64,000 nucleotides of DNA from Lutibacter agarilyticus (GTDB taxonomy: Bacteria; Bacteroidota; Bacteroidia; Flavobacteriales; Flavobacteriaceae), in NCBI RefSeq assembly GCF_900188235.1, contig NZ_FZNT01000002.1, forward strand, positions 248,001-312,000, read 5' to 3'. Each line of letters opens with the position of its first letter. The first letter of the stretch is position 1. The notes beneath the pieces were generated by a model. It was given only the letters and a program-made list of their open reading frames with translations. It had not been told where the DNA came from and searched no databases. The position numbers and the translations under genes were made by a program. This document shows positions 8,042-17,558 of the stretch, one piece after another.

Positions 8042-10267
8042 CTATTCCTTTGTGAAATTCCATATAGGTAAAGAAATACTACTATTGCCTGTAAAGGTTA
8101 TTTTTAACGGAACTTCAGCATCTGTTATACTTTCTGCATTTACATCTTTACCCGTTCCATAATTAAGTTGTGCATTGTTGTTTTTATTTACATTTACAAT
8201 AACTACAAACCGACTTCCTTTTTTTATTTTCTTACTAATTAATTTAGAATTACTGAATGAAACTTGAGTCATTTCATTTGGCGTTAATAAATTTCTATGC
8301 TCTTTATCTTTTGCATAACTAGCTCTACCAATATAATAGCTTAAATGAAAATATTTTCCTTCTGGAGTTAGTTGGTATAAAATAACAGAATAATCTACAT
8401 CTTTTTTATTAATTGAAAGCTCAAGGTTTCCTAAAAAAGATCCATTTATAATTACATCTTCATTTAATTCTTCAGATTTAAAAATTAAACCGTCTTTTAA
8501 GTTGATGTTGTCTTTTTCTAAAGGCCAAGGATAATACTCAGTATTATTCATATTTTCTCGATCTTTAAAATCAACAGTCATTTCAATTTTAGAAGAATTA
8601 GCTTTCGATTTTAAAGCATAAAAATTATCTGTTTTTGTAGCGCTTAAATGAAACGTTAATGTATCATTGGTCATGGCACTTAAACTCGGTTTGTGCATCC
8701 AAGTATCTGTATCCATTACCTGAAAATTTACTTTATCTTTTAAAATACTAGGTTTTTCTTTTCCATTTAAAATGTAATCAAACCATTGATAAATAATATC
8801 TTCTTCAATGTTTATCAATGCAACTTTGTCTAATTTATAATTTCTTAAGCTTTCTTCTGGTTTTGTTTGTGCAGTCCAATGATCATATGGTCCAACCAAT
8901 AAGTAATGATTTGGATTTTTCGCATATTTATGATGTTCATTGTAATAATACATTGCCCCTCTTTGTGAGTCATCATAATAACCTGTAATTGTTAAAATAG
9001 GAATGTTAATTTTTGCAAACTCTTTTTTGTATGGAATCATTTTTTTCCAATAATCATCATAACTAGGATGTTGCATATATGTGTTCCATAATTTATTTAC
9101 TTGCCCATCTAAACTATCTAACTTATTAAATGCAACTCCGGTTTTGTACCAAGTATTTTTTAAGGCATTCCAACGATTAAAATCATTTGAAGCCTTAAAG
9201 TCTAAAAACTTATTATTGGTTACATAAAAATTCCAAGAGTACGAATAATTGTGTAGTACATTGTTTTCCATCGGATAATCAATCCCTGGAGCAATAGCCA
9301 CCATTGGAACAATGGTTTTTAATGCTGGATGCACTTTGTGTTTCATAGAAGCCCATTGTGTAAAACCATTATAACTACCACCAAACATGGCTACTTTTTG
9401 GTTTGACCAAGATTGTTTACTAATCCAATCAATTACTTCATAAACATCTGTGTTTTCATATTCAAGAGGCTTTATTTCACTTTTACTCAATCTTTTTCCT
9501 CTTGTATTAGCTATAACTCCAATATAGCCTTTAGATGCTGATAACATTGCAGCAGCTTCATTGGTTCCTGTGTAAATAGAAAAAGCTAATATGGCAGATA
9601 TTTTTTTGGTTATATTTCCTTTTCTTTGAACTAAAACTATAGAGACTTCTGCCCCATCTTTCATTGGAATTACAATACTATCATTTACAACATATCTACG
9701 TTTATGATCTTGTTTTATTTCTTCAAAGAAAATAGCTCTGGTTGATGAAAATACAATACTTAAAAAATATTTTTTCACCAAATTCTTGGCTGTTGATTGT
9801 GATATATTTTCAGATTTAATAGCATTATATGTATTTTTAAAATTACTAATATAATAATCTGTAGGATCTCTAATTACCAATGCTTTATCTAAATTGATAA
9901 CTTGTGTATCATTAGAGTTATCTAAGTACTTTCTATAAGATTTTCTAAAACTTTCTTTAAAGTTATCAGAAAACTTAGCCTCTACATAATGCATGTATAT
10001 ATCTAAATACTGTCTTTGATCAATAGGTGTTTCTTTTATTCTTTTTTTTACAGTAACCAATGCATCACTATAATTACCTCTAATTAACTGGAATTTAAAT
10101 AAGTCTAATTCTGATAAATTTTGAGTGTCACATAATACAGCTAATTGTTGCATCTGATCTGCAAGTGCTACCGAATCTGATAGGTTTACTTTCTTAAATG
10201 GCAATTCTTGTCCAAAAGAAGCAATACTAATAGCTGTAAAAAATAATAACAGGATTGATTTTCTCAT
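8042..10267 (-). CDS. Secreted CocE/NonD (S15-like) alpha/beta hydrolase
   Basis: A 741-residue exported hydrolase with a signal peptide (about 1-19, ending ASFGQ). The catalytic domain shows the nucleophile elbow GGSYNG with Ser298, the acid in GYYDDSQRG (Asp432 or Asp433) and His463 in GPYDHW, which is the CocE/X-Pro dipeptidyl-peptidase arrangement. A C-terminal jelly-roll-like beta domain (about 520-741) is typical of the family. An N-terminal helical region of about 180 residues precedes the catalytic domain. It probably cleaves peptides or esters in the periplasm or at the surface. It follows a lipoprotein gene by 32 bp and is likely cotranscribed with it under the LytTR-type operator at 10978-11017. 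Confidence 0.88.
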   Translation of the reverse strand: MRKSILLLFFTAISIASFGQELPFKKVNLSDSVALADQMQQLAVLCDTQNLSELDLFKFQLIRGNYSDALVTVKKRIKETPIDQRQYLDIYMHYVEAKFSDNFKESFRKSYRKYLDNSNDTQVINLDKALVIRDPTDYYISNFKNTYNAIKSENISQSTAKNLVKKYFLSIVFSSTRAIFFEEIKQDHKRRYVVNDSIVIPMKDGAEVSIVLVQRKGNITKKISAILAFSIYTGTNEAAAMLSASKGYIGVIANTRGKRLSKSEIKPLEYENTDVYEVIDWISKQSWSNQKVAMFGGSYNGFTQWASMKHKVHPALKTIVPMVAIAPGIDYPMENNVLHNYSYSWNFYVTNNKFLDFKASNDFNRWNALKNTWYKTGVAFNKLDSLDGQVNKLWNTYMQHPSYDDYWKKMIPYKKEFAKINIPILTITGYYDDSQRGAMYYYNEHHKYAKNPNHYLLVGPYDHWTAQTKPEESLRNYKLDKVALINIEEDIIYQWFDYILNGKEKPSILKDKVNFQVMDTDTWMHKPSLSAMTNDTLTFHLSATKTDNFYALKSKANSSKIEMTVDFKDRENMNNTEYYPWPLEKDNINLKDGLIFKSEELNEDVIINGSFLGNLELSINKKDVDYSVILYQLTPEGKYFHLSYYIGRASYAKDKEHRNLLTPNEMTQVSFSNSKLISKKIKKGSRFVVIVNVNKNNNAQLNYGTGKDVNAESITDAEVPLKITFTGNSSISLPIWNFTKE

Positions 10268-10299
10268 TGTTTTTGTTTGAAAATTAACAGTAAACTATG

Positions 10300-10920
10300 T
10301 TAATTATTACTTGAGTTTGAATACTTTATTAATTCCTCTACATACAAAAAGTCGTCTTGAGTTTGAGTCATTTTAATAAAGTTTTTTACTTCTGGAGCGT
10401 ACAACCAAACTTCATTTGCTTTTGCGCTGTAACCTCTTGAATTTGAAATTGTTCCTTTGTATTCTATTGTGTAAGCCATAAATGTTCCTCCTTCTACCGT
10501 TTCTTCTTTAAATGATAAAACTTCAACATTTTGGCTTTGTTTTCCTGTGGTACCATCTTGACTTGTCCAATTCTTTTCATATTTCCATTTTTCACCAACT
10601 TTTAAAGGCCATTTATATTTTGGTGTTTCGCTTTCTTCTGGTTTTACAATGTCTGATACTGGAATTGTGTCATTTTCAATTAACATATATAAAACACCAT
10701 CTTCACTAACTATTTTTCTGGTATCTTTTCCATCTGAACGAACCACGCCTTCCGTTGTTACGCCTTTATATTTCCAAATCCATTTTTCTCCAACTGAATA
10801 ATCTGTAACCGTTGGTTGCTTTGTTGTAATTGAAGTGTTCTCATCGCAAGAAAACACCAGTGATATTAATCCTAAATAGATAAGTTTAGTTATATATATT
10901 GATGCTTTAAAATGATTCAT
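10300..10920 (-). CDS. Lipoprotein, function unknown
   Basis: This 206-residue protein has a lipoprotein signal peptide with the lipobox LVFSCD, the Cys being near residue 25. The mature part is beta-rich and has repeated patterns (SVGEKWIWKYKG and KVGEKWKYEKNW), suggesting two related segments. I do not recognise a named family. It is the first gene of a probable operon with the secreted peptidase downstream and starts about 58 bp from the LytTR-operator-like sequence at 10978-11017. Secretion with a peptidase suggests a cell-envelope role, which is inference. Confidence 0.75.
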   Translation of the reverse strand: MNHFKASIYITKLIYLGLISLVFSCDENTSITTKQPTVTDYSVGEKWIWKYKGVTTEGVVRSDGKDTRKIVSEDGVLYMLIENDTIPVSDIVKPEESETPKYKWPLKVGEKWKYEKNWTSQDGTTGKQSQNVEVLSFKEETVEGGTFMAYTIEYKGTISNSRGYSAKANEVWLYAPEVKNFIKMTQTQDDFLYVEELIKYSNSSNN

Positions 10921-10977
10921 AATCTTTATTGTTTATAATTATAACACAAATAAAAGGTATCTGTCTCTATCAAAAAA

Positions 10978-11017
10978 GGAAAAGTACAAGAGCGTAAATA
11001 AATGCAAATGAACGTTA
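10978..11017 (-). promoter_or_regulatory. LytTR-operator-like sequence, copy 1 (lipoprotein-peptidase operon)
   Basis: Read on the minus strand it has a TAACGTTCA box followed by a TACGCTCTTGTACTTTTCC box. The box positions are conserved with 18661-18699, and the second box with 12876-12918. AACGTTCAT fits the general LytTR half-site form (W-M-M-GTT-N-R-K). It lies between the response-regulator stop and the start of the lipoprotein operon. Confidence 0.5.
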
Positions 11018-11038
11018 GAAAACTATAAGGTTATTTCT

Positions 11039-11764
11039 TTATAAACTATTCCAGTTTTTAAACTTAACAGATTGCCTGCTAGACACTTCTATTTTTTCTC
11101 CAGTAGTTAATATAATTTGCAATTTATTATTGAAGTATGGGTGAATCTCTTTGATGTAATGTATGTTAATTATTTGACTTCGATTAACTCTAAAAAAGAC
11201 TTTAGGGTCTAATTTCTCTGCTAATAAATTTAAAGAACGCTTAATCATCGCTTTATCTGAACCAAAATAAAGGCGTGCATAATTTTCTAAAGATTCAATA
11301 AAATGAATATTCGTTAAAGGAATAAAATAACATTTTTCACCATCTTTTATAAATATCTTTTGATGCATTGGCAGGGTTGTTGGTTCCGATATTACCCTTT
11401 TAGATAATTCTACCTTGACCTTCTCAATAGTTTTAGAAAAACGTTCATCTCTCAAAGGCTTTACTAAATAATCTAGAGCATTCATCTCAAAAGCTTTTAC
11501 AGCATATTGATCATAAGCTGTTGTAAAAACGACGTCTGGTACATTTGTTAATTCTTCCAATAAATCAAATCCAGATTTACCTGGCATGTGAATATCTAAA
11601 AATAAAATATCTGGTTTTAATTCTTCAATTAAAGATATTGCCTCATCTACATGACTTGCTTCTCCAATAATTTCAAACTCTTGATGTTTTTCTAATGCGC
11701 GTTTTACTTCTTCTCTTGCTAAACGTTCATCATCAATGATTATGGTTTTATATCTTTTCATCAT
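11039..11764 (-). CDS. LytTR-family response regulator
   Basis: The 241-residue protein has a receiver domain (1-120) with D11/D12, phosphoacceptor Asp57 in LFLDIHMPG, a TTAYD switch region and Lys in LVKPL. A LytTR DNA-binding domain (about 140-241) contains FIESLENYARLY and FFRVNRSQIINIHYI and ends VKFKNWNSL. Its start overlaps the histidine kinase gene by 17 bp, so the two are translationally coupled. Likely targets are the operator-like sequences at 10978-11017 and 12876-12918, the second giving autoregulation. A decayed paralogue of its C-terminus lies at 18723-18826. Confidence 0.94.
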   Translation of the reverse strand: MMKRYKTIIIDDERLAREEVKRALEKHQEFEIIGEASHVDEAISLIEELKPDILFLDIHMPGKSGFDLLEELTNVPDVVFTTAYDQYAVKAFEMNALDYLVKPLRDERFSKTIEKVKVELSKRVISEPTTLPMHQKIFIKDGEKCYFIPLTNIHFIESLENYARLYFGSDKAMIKRSLNLLAEKLDPKVFFRVNRSQIINIHYIKEIHPYFNNKLQIILTTGEKIEVSSRQSVKFKNWNSL

Positions 11765-12839
11765 CTATATTCATTGGAATTATTATTTCAGCACAGACTA
11801 GGTCATTATCAATCTCTTTTAAACTAAACCTAGCCTCACCTTTATATTGAATCTCTAATCGTTTTTTTAAGTTTTCTAAACCCAATCCAACACTTTTATT
11901 TTTATTAATTTTTCCAGGATTCTCAACTGTAATATAAATATTGTTATCCATCTTTTTAATTTTCAAGAAAATAATGCCACCACCAACTTTTAAGTCGATT
12001 CCATGTTTAATAGCGTTTTCTACTAACAACTGAATACTTAACGTAGGAATCTTATAATTAATGAGGTCGTTATCAATATTGGTTTTTAGTTGAAGTCGTT
12101 CTTCAAAGCGCATTTTTTCTAATTCAATATAATCATAAACTAAAGAAAGTTCATTTTTAATACTTATTAAATCTTTGTCTTTTTCATATAATGATGAACG
12201 CAACAAATCTGATAATAAATCAATGGCTCTTCTTGCAACCTTAGGGTTTTCTATCACTAATGATTTAATAGAATTTAAGGAGTTGAATAAAAAATGTGGA
12301 TTTAATTGAGCCGATAAATTATCTAACTGGGCTTGTTTAACTATAATAGATAATTGAGAGTTTTCTTTGGCTGTAACCACTTCTTTTTGGTAATAATGAT
12401 ATAAGTGATACGCTAAAATCCAGATAGACATTAATCTTAACCCTGTTAGTAATATTGGATCCCAGTAAATAATAGATTTTAATAAATTTTCATCCTCGCC
12501 TGCAATGATAGTCCAGTAGGTATACCATTTTAAATTGTTTATTACTACATATAAAACAGCTAATATAAGTATAGCAGGCACTAAACGGATTAGTAATTTT
12601 TTTATAGGTAAGCTACTCCATTTTGCTTTTAGGGCAAATCGTCTGTACATATGTGTTAAAAATATTCCTATAAAAATGTCTAATGCATAATTTAGTAACG
12701 TATAAAAAGCTCCATAATTATCTCTTGTATATACTGTATATGCCCAATAAATAGAAACGATACTCCATCCTAATAATTGACATCTCCAATAGAGAGAAAT
12801 TGGAATATTACTTTCAATTTTTTTTCTACTTATATCCAT
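11748..12839 (-). CDS. LytS/YehU-type sensor histidine kinase
   Basis: This 363-residue kinase has four transmembrane helices in its N-terminal part (about 15-150), and a His_kinase domain (PF06580 type) with phosphoacceptor His in LSAQLNPHFLFNSLNSI near residue 190. A degenerate HATPase region follows (LLVENAIKHGI N-box, VGLGLENLKKRL glycine box). No separate sensory domain is visible, so the signal is probably sensed in or near the membrane. It is the first gene of the pair and has an operator-like sequence just upstream (12876-12918), consistent with autoregulation. Confidence 0.93.
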   Translation of the reverse strand: MDISRKKIESNIPISLYWRCQLLGWSIVSIYWAYTVYTRDNYGAFYTLLNYALDIFIGIFLTHMYRRFALKAKWSSLPIKKLLIRLVPAILILAVLYVVINNLKWYTYWTIIAGEDENLLKSIIYWDPILLTGLRLMSIWILAYHLYHYYQKEVVTAKENSQLSIIVKQAQLDNLSAQLNPHFLFNSLNSIKSLVIENPKVARRAIDLLSDLLRSSLYEKDKDLISIKNELSLVYDYIELEKMRFEERLQLKTNIDNDLINYKIPTLSIQLLVENAIKHGIDLKVGGGIIFLKIKKMDNNIYITVENPGKINKNKSVGLGLENLKKRLEIQYKGEARFSLKEIDNDLVCAEIIIPMNIDDEKI

Positions 12840-12875
12840 TCTTTACAAAGGAACAAATTTCTTTTAAACATGGAA

Positions 12876-12918
12876 AGGAAAAGTACATGTACGTAGAAAA
12901 GAAGGTTTAAGTGTTCTT
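12876..12918 (-). promoter_or_regulatory. LytTR-operator-like sequence, copy 2 (kinase-regulator promoter)
   Basis: On the minus strand TACGTACATGTACTTTTCC corresponds to the proximal box of copies 1 and 3 and includes a GTACATGTAC palindrome. The distal box is weaker (GAACACTTA) and about 2 bp further away. It lies 37-79 bp upstream of the kinase ATG. Confidence 0.45.
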
Positions 12919-12960
12919 TAAAATGTTAAAATTGATCTTCTCTTTAAATTTTTAAAAATA

Positions 12961-12993
12961 AAAATCCATTTATCGAAATGACAAATGGATTTT
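12961..12993 (-). terminator. Terminator of the 13033-13629 lipoprotein gene
   Basis: AAAATCCATTT and its perfect 11-bp complement surround an 11-nt loop and, on the minus strand, end in U-rich sequence, 40 bp after the lipoprotein stop. Confidence 0.7.
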
Positions 12994-13032
12994 CTTATAC
13001 CAATTTTTGATAAAGCAAATGTTACCCATAAA

Positions 13033-13629
13033 TTATTCATCCGCCTTTTCAAATACATAGCCGAAAGTATATTCTCCTATGTATGCTGCATTTGAAAAAA
13101 CCATTCTATCGTCAGTAAGTTCAACCAAACGAAAAGCATCTTGATCACATTTTGTAAATGTTCCTTCGGTACCATTCTCGTCTACTATGTTTTCAATGCT
13201 ACAGCTCTTTAAAATCAATGTAGTTTCAACGACATCTATTCCGTTAAATTTATAGGGCACGTACAACAACTTGCCTTCAAAACGCTCTGCCTCGCTAAAG
13301 GTGTCAAAACAACGAATTTCACCAAGTTCAATTATAATATCTTCTACACTTTCGTATGTTGTTGAAGTTGATGCCGAAACCGTAAACGTGTCATCTGCAA
13401 CACATGTGTTGTTCAATAGGTTTGGATGATCTTTATATTTTTCAGGAAGAATTACTTCTGTTAATTTCCAAGATTTCTCGGAACCACCATGTAGTTTAAT
13501 TAATTCTTCTTTTGTAAAATCTGTAACCGCTGTTTTAGTGAATTGATCGTCGTTGTCAGTATCGCAACTTGCAATTACTGAAAATAAACAAAGGGCAATA
13601 ATTAGTTTTGTAATCTTGTAGTTTTTCAT
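13033..13629 (-). CDS. Lipoprotein, lipocalin-like fold suspected
   Basis: The 198-residue protein has a lipoprotein signal with lipobox VIASCD (Cys near residue 22). After an acidic linker comes LHGGSEKSWKLTEVIL, the GxxSKxWKLT-type opening common to lipocalin-like lipoproteins of Bacteroidota. The remainder is beta-rich with four or more cysteines that could form disulfides. The function is unknown. It appears monocistronic, with a terminator at 12961-12993. Confidence 0.75.
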   Translation of the reverse strand: MKNYKITKLIIALCLFSVIASCDTDNDDQFTKTAVTDFTKEELIKLHGGSEKSWKLTEVILPEKYKDHPNLLNNTCVADDTFTVSASTSTTYESVEDIIIELGEIRCFDTFSEAERFEGKLLYVPYKFNGIDVVETTLILKSCSIENIVDENGTEGTFTKCDQDAFRLVELTDDRMVFSNAAYIGEYTFGYVFEKADE

Positions 13630-13747
13630 TTTTTTCTATTGTTAAAATTATACTAGTTAAATTTTAGTTTATTAAATATGAATGGGTATTAGCAAATCAT
13701 ATGCCAAAAATCAGTGAATGTTCCTTATTTTTATATTAGTTATCTCC

Positions 13748-14317
13748 TTAATTGGTAAAGCCTTTTTTCTTGATTAATTTAACACCAAGGAATATTAAGA
13801 TCACTAATAAAATCATAAAAAATATACTTGTTGAAATACTTTTTATAACAGAAAACAGACTAGTTACATTAACTGTGGTTTCTGTAATTTCAGGAAAACT
13901 CTTCAGCATTATAATAATTCCGATATTTTCAAGATAATCTGCAATTCCTGCTATCACAGGTAAAAAGCACAAGTAAATATATGATGTATTAATTTTGTTA
14001 AGTTTCTTTAGAAAATATGCTATTAGTAAGCAATAGGAAATTCCAAAAAGTAATGGATAAACCATATCCGCGGGTATTTGGCTGGTTAGATAAGTTTTAC
14101 GCCCATTCTCTCCAAGAGTTCTGAACAATTGGTTTACATAATTAAAATCATACCCTATTGGCATCATATCTAATAATTTCATTCCTTTGGAAAACCCCAT
14201 TATTTTTGGAATTGTTACGCTTAACATAATAGCATAAACTACATTGGTTAGAATGAAAAGTCCTAAAACCTTTTTACCTGATATATGTCGCTCTATGATT
14301 ATTTTAAATTTCTCCAC
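13748..14317 (-). CDS. Integral membrane protein, function unknown
   Basis: A 189-residue protein with about four hydrophobic helices (near 17-40, 88-105, 117-137 and 155-182) and a soluble loop around 40-85. The frame starts at GTG (14317); no nearby upstream ATG is available, and the next Met would remove part of the first helix. The conserved-looking PADMVYPLLFG and AGIADYLEN segments lie next to helices. I cannot assign a family. It lies 21 bp downstream of the frameshifted lipoprotein on the same strand. Confidence 0.65.
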   Translation of the reverse strand: MEKFKIIIERHISGKKVLGLFILTNVVYAIMLSVTIPKIMGFSKGMKLLDMMPIGYDFNYVNQLFRTLGENGRKTYLTSQIPADMVYPLLFGISYCLLIAYFLKKLNKINTSYIYLCFLPVIAGIADYLENIGIIIMLKSFPEITETTVNVTSLFSVIKSISTSIFFMILLVILIFLGVKLIKKKGFTN

Positions 14318-14338
14318 TTTTAATATAACTTTTATCTT

Positions 14339-15239
14339 TTATTTGTATTCATAATTATAAACAACAACAGGATTTCCATAATGACTTTCTTCCATTTTAA
14401 TTGGATAATTTTGCGCATCATATTCATAGGTTCTTTTAAGAACTTCTGAATAACAAGAAGTACAATTTTTATACTCTAATACCATTGGATTGTTTTTTAA
14501 GTATGAAAAATCATATTGATTGTTTCTAAAGAAAATATCAATTCCATAAAAATGCAGAATCGCTAAAATAATCAATAAAACGCTCTAAATAACTAGCAGT
14601 AAGTTGTCCATAAAATGGATTTGGGCTTGTATCATATAAAATTTCATAATCGTGTAAAAGTTGATTATCTAATTTGAAATCTTTAGCATGAATCATATTT
14701 CCATTGGCATCATAATCAAAAGTAGAGTAACCATCAGCTCTTGATAATTTAGTCACCAATCCATTAGAATTTGTATCTAAAATAATTGCTATATTTGACT
14801 TTACATTAATTATTCCTTCAACAAAAACTTTATTATCTACATATCTTAATGTATAGTCATGTAAATAACGATCTTTTGTTTTGTATGCAATTATTCTATT
14901 ATTACTATCATAAGAATATTCATATTTAGTAATATTTGTTTTATTTTCTATAGTACTAATAGCATTACTGCATTTATAATTATAGTTTAACTGTGCTTCA
15001 GTATCAAAAGTATAATTATTTACACTACTTAATAAATTATAAGTATTATAGGTATACTCATAATTTCTAATTGAAGGTAACGGTCCTGTTTGTGTTGTTG
15101 TTAATCTTTTTATAAATCTATTTACTACTATTGTGTAATTTTCTCCAGTGCATTCCGTGACATCATCTATTTCATCTTCTGAACACGAAACAAATAAAAT
15201 TGACGTAATTAGTAGTACTTTAATTGATAATTTCATCAT
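14339..15239 (-). pseudogene. YD-repeat-like lipoprotein broken by a one-base frameshift
   Basis: The first part (15239 to 14538) encodes a lipoprotein signal (lipobox LFVSCS) and tyrosine-rich YD-type repeats such as YEYSYDSNNRI and FDYDANGNMI. It ends in a stop after SDSAFLWN. The adjacent frame continues without interruption as FYGIDIFFRNNQYDF to a stop at 14339. The junction is a run of five T on the coding strand (plus positions 14548-14552). With four T the reading is SDSAFYGIDIFF and the whole gene is 900 nt, exactly in frame. So this looks like a single-base expansion of a homopolymer, either a real mutation or a sequencing error. Confidence 0.8.
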
Positions 15240-15250
15240 TTTCGTTTAAT

Positions 15251-16108
15251 TTATTTTTTGATGATTTCTACTATTTTCTTATTGTCTGATCTACTTTGTA
15301 CATGTTTAGATTGTTCAAGTAATAGTGTTGTATTTTTTAATGATGGAAATATTTTTTTAGCACGCTTTATCATCTTCTCACTAGGAAACATTAAGTCATT
15401 TTTTGCAGCAATTATAGTTATTGGTGTTTTTATAGGTTTGGCTGCTTGTGTTTTAATAACGGGCACAGGTGTAAAATCCATTTTAAAATGCAAGAATACT
15501 TTGGAGAGGAATTGTATTGCAAACTCATCTCTTTCAGTAAACAGTTCATTTAAAAAACGCTCTACATACTTTATTTTTTGCGATTTTATATAGCGTTTCA
15601 TAGGTATGAATACTTTTAATAGCGCTTTTAAGGGATTTCCATTTACAAGATATGCAGGAGCTGTTAAAAACACTTCTTTTACATTTTCATCCTTAAACTC
15701 TAAAGCCTTTAAAATAACCAAGCCACCTAATGAAAACCCAGCAAGAGTTACATTTTTTAACTTTAAAATAGCAATCACTTCGTGCAACCACTTACCGTAA
15801 TCTTCATTTTTAATTGACAATCGCGTTTCTGTACTTTTATTAGGTTGTGCCAATACATCAACTGCAAAAACTTGAAAATGAGACTCTAAACCTGAATAAG
15901 TTTCTAAAGCAATAGGCGCGCAGCCATTTGAACCATGAACAATTAATATTGGTGGTTTTGATGCATCACCGGTAATAATTAAATTGGTTTTACCAAAAGA
16001 GGTTTAAACTTCTTTATATTGGTAATCTATATTTAAATCCTTTAGTTTTTCATCATAAAGGTTTAAAATTTCAGACTTTCCAGTATCAGACTTATATAAT
16101 GTTTCCAT
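15251..16108 (-). pseudogene. Alpha/beta hydrolase interrupted by one in-frame stop
   Basis: From the ATG at 16108 the frame encodes METLYKSDTGKSEILNLYDE and continues to YKEV (residue 34). It then meets TAA at 16006-16004 and resumes in the same frame with TSFGKTNLIITGD, HGSNG (oxyanion region), AGFSLGG (nucleophile Ser) and an IIAAKNDLMFP acid-region motif, ending with a His in SKHVQSR at the usual place. No frameshift is needed; only the stop breaks a 285-codon gene. A start further down could give at best a protein lacking the first strands and the HGSNG motif. It lies 15 bp after the SDR gene on the same strand. Confidence 0.82.
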
Positions 16109-16123
16109 TTTATGCTTTTAGAA

Positions 16124-16855
16124 TTAATCTTTTTTCGATTTGCTATAGATTACTGGCATTTGTCCTTTCCATTTAGCCCATAAGTTGTTATCATTGATTA
16201 GACTAGCCATAAAGTGACCAACATTTATACGACTAACTTTACCTGCATTAAAAATGGCACTTCTTGTAGGTGAAGTGTGTATCTCATAACTGGTAACATC
16301 TTTCTCATTAATTAAACTGTCTGGTCTCACTGCAACCCATTCAATAAAATCATTGTTTTGACCAATTTGAGCCCTTAAATAATCTGCGGCTTTTTCGTTA
16401 TCTACATGTGGAGGCAATAACAAACGAAGAAGACCAATAACACATTTTTGAGCAAAAGAGATAGGCTCATTTAAATCGCGATTTCTATTTCCTGTAGTAT
16501 TCATTAAAACATACTTTATTGGTTTTCTTGGATTGTTTGATTTTATGGCACTGCATAATCGTTGAGTAGCATCTGTAACAAGTCTTCTTGGTTGCCCGTA
16601 AACTCCTTTCCAAGTTAAATTGTGACCAAGGCAAGAAGCTACTGCATGACAATCTTTAACAATTTCAATCATTTCTATATCACTTAATTCTAATACACTC
16701 GCAGATATAATTTGAATCGAATCATTATCCCTCCATAATTCAGGTAATTTTTTAGGAGATCTTACAATTACTTTTACTTTATGTTTTTGAATAAGAAGTT
16801 GTTCAACTAATTTACTTCCTGTTGCACCATTTGCTCCTACTACTAAAACTATCAT
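16124..16855 (-). CDS. NAD(P)-binding SDR/NmrA-like protein
   Basis: This 243-residue protein opens with a Rossmann nucleotide-binding motif VVGANGATGSKLVEQLL (GxxGxxG, residues 7-13) typical of atypical short-chain dehydrogenases (NmrA/BVR-B-like). A further marker is the VASCLGHN region near 90. The function and substrate are not evident. It precedes the broken hydrolase by 15 bp and follows the Vat-like acetyltransferase by 62 bp on the same strand, so the three may have formed a detoxification-type operon. Confidence 0.85.
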   Translation of the reverse strand: MIVLVVGANGATGSKLVEQLLIQKHKVKVIVRSPKKLPELWRDNDSIQIISASVLELSDIEMIEIVKDCHAVASCLGHNLTWKGVYGQPRRLVTDATQRLCSAIKSNNPRKPIKYVLMNTTGNRNRDLNEPISFAQKCVIGLLRLLLPPHVDNEKAADYLRAQIGQNNDFIEWVAVRPDSLINEKDVTSYEIHTSPTRSAIFNAGKVSRINVGHFMASLINDNNLWAKWKGQMPVIYSKSKKD

Positions 16856-16917
16856 GTTATTATATTTTTTTTCTTAATGACCGGTATATTTTTTTTTATT
16901 ACACTCATTAAAATTAT

Positions 16918-17538
16918 TTATTGCAGTTGTTCAATATTATCATCTGTTAAATTTCCAACATTAGCTGTTATTTTCTCTATACTCCAATTCCACCATTTCA
17001 ATTCTAAAATTTTTTCAATGTTTTTTTTAGGAAAACGTTTTTTAATTTCAGCTGCTGGACTTCCACCTACAATTGTATACGGTGCTACATCTTTAATTAC
17101 TGTTGAATTTGTTGCAATTATAGCTCCATCTCCAATTTTCACTCCTGCCATAATTGTTGCATTGTATCCAAGCCAAACATCGTTTCCGATAAGAATATCA
17201 CCTTTGTTTGGATAAAGTTTTCCTTCCATTGCTTTTTCCCATCCATTTCCAAATATGGCAAAAGGGTAGGTTGATAATGAATCTGTAAGATGGTTGGCTC
17301 CATTCATAACGAATTTAACTCCTGAAGCTATCATACAAAATTTTCCAATTACTAATTTATCACCAGTAAAGTCAAAATGATATTTTACATTCTTTTCAAA
17401 ATTCTCAACATTTTCAAAATCATCATAATACGTATAATCTCCAACTATAATATTTGGGTTTTTAATTATGTTTTTCAAAAAACAGAGTCTTTTATAATTA
17501 TCAAGTGGAAACTTATTGTTCTTATCAGGTCCTATCAT
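16918..17538 (-). CDS. Vat-like xenobiotic (streptogramin A-type) O-acetyltransferase
   Basis: A 206-residue left-handed beta-helix acetyltransferase. The line DYTYYDD, HFDFTGDKLVIGKFC, ASGVKFVMNGANH, GNDVWLGYNATIMAGVKIGDGAII and PYTIVGGSPAAEIKKRF closely follows Vat enzymes, with the catalytic His83 in NGANH. I chose the ATG at 17538 over a TTG at 17562 because it matches the usual short N-terminus. Known Vat proteins acetylate streptogramin A at the expense of acetyl-CoA; related XATs act on chloramphenicol. Which substrate this one uses cannot be told. It lies 20 bp after the LRR lipoprotein gene, in the accessory stretch between att-like sites. Confidence 0.85.
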   Translation of the reverse strand: MIGPDKNNKFPLDNYKRLCFLKNIIKNPNIIVGDYTYYDDFENVENFEKNVKYHFDFTGDKLVIGKFCMIASGVKFVMNGANHLTDSLSTYPFAIFGNGWEKAMEGKLYPNKGDILIGNDVWLGYNATIMAGVKIGDGAIIATNSTVIKDVAPYTIVGGSPAAEIKKRFPKKNIEKILELKWWNWSIEKITANVGNLTDDNIEQLQ

Positions 17539-17558
17539 TTGTTTATGTTTTAGTAAAA

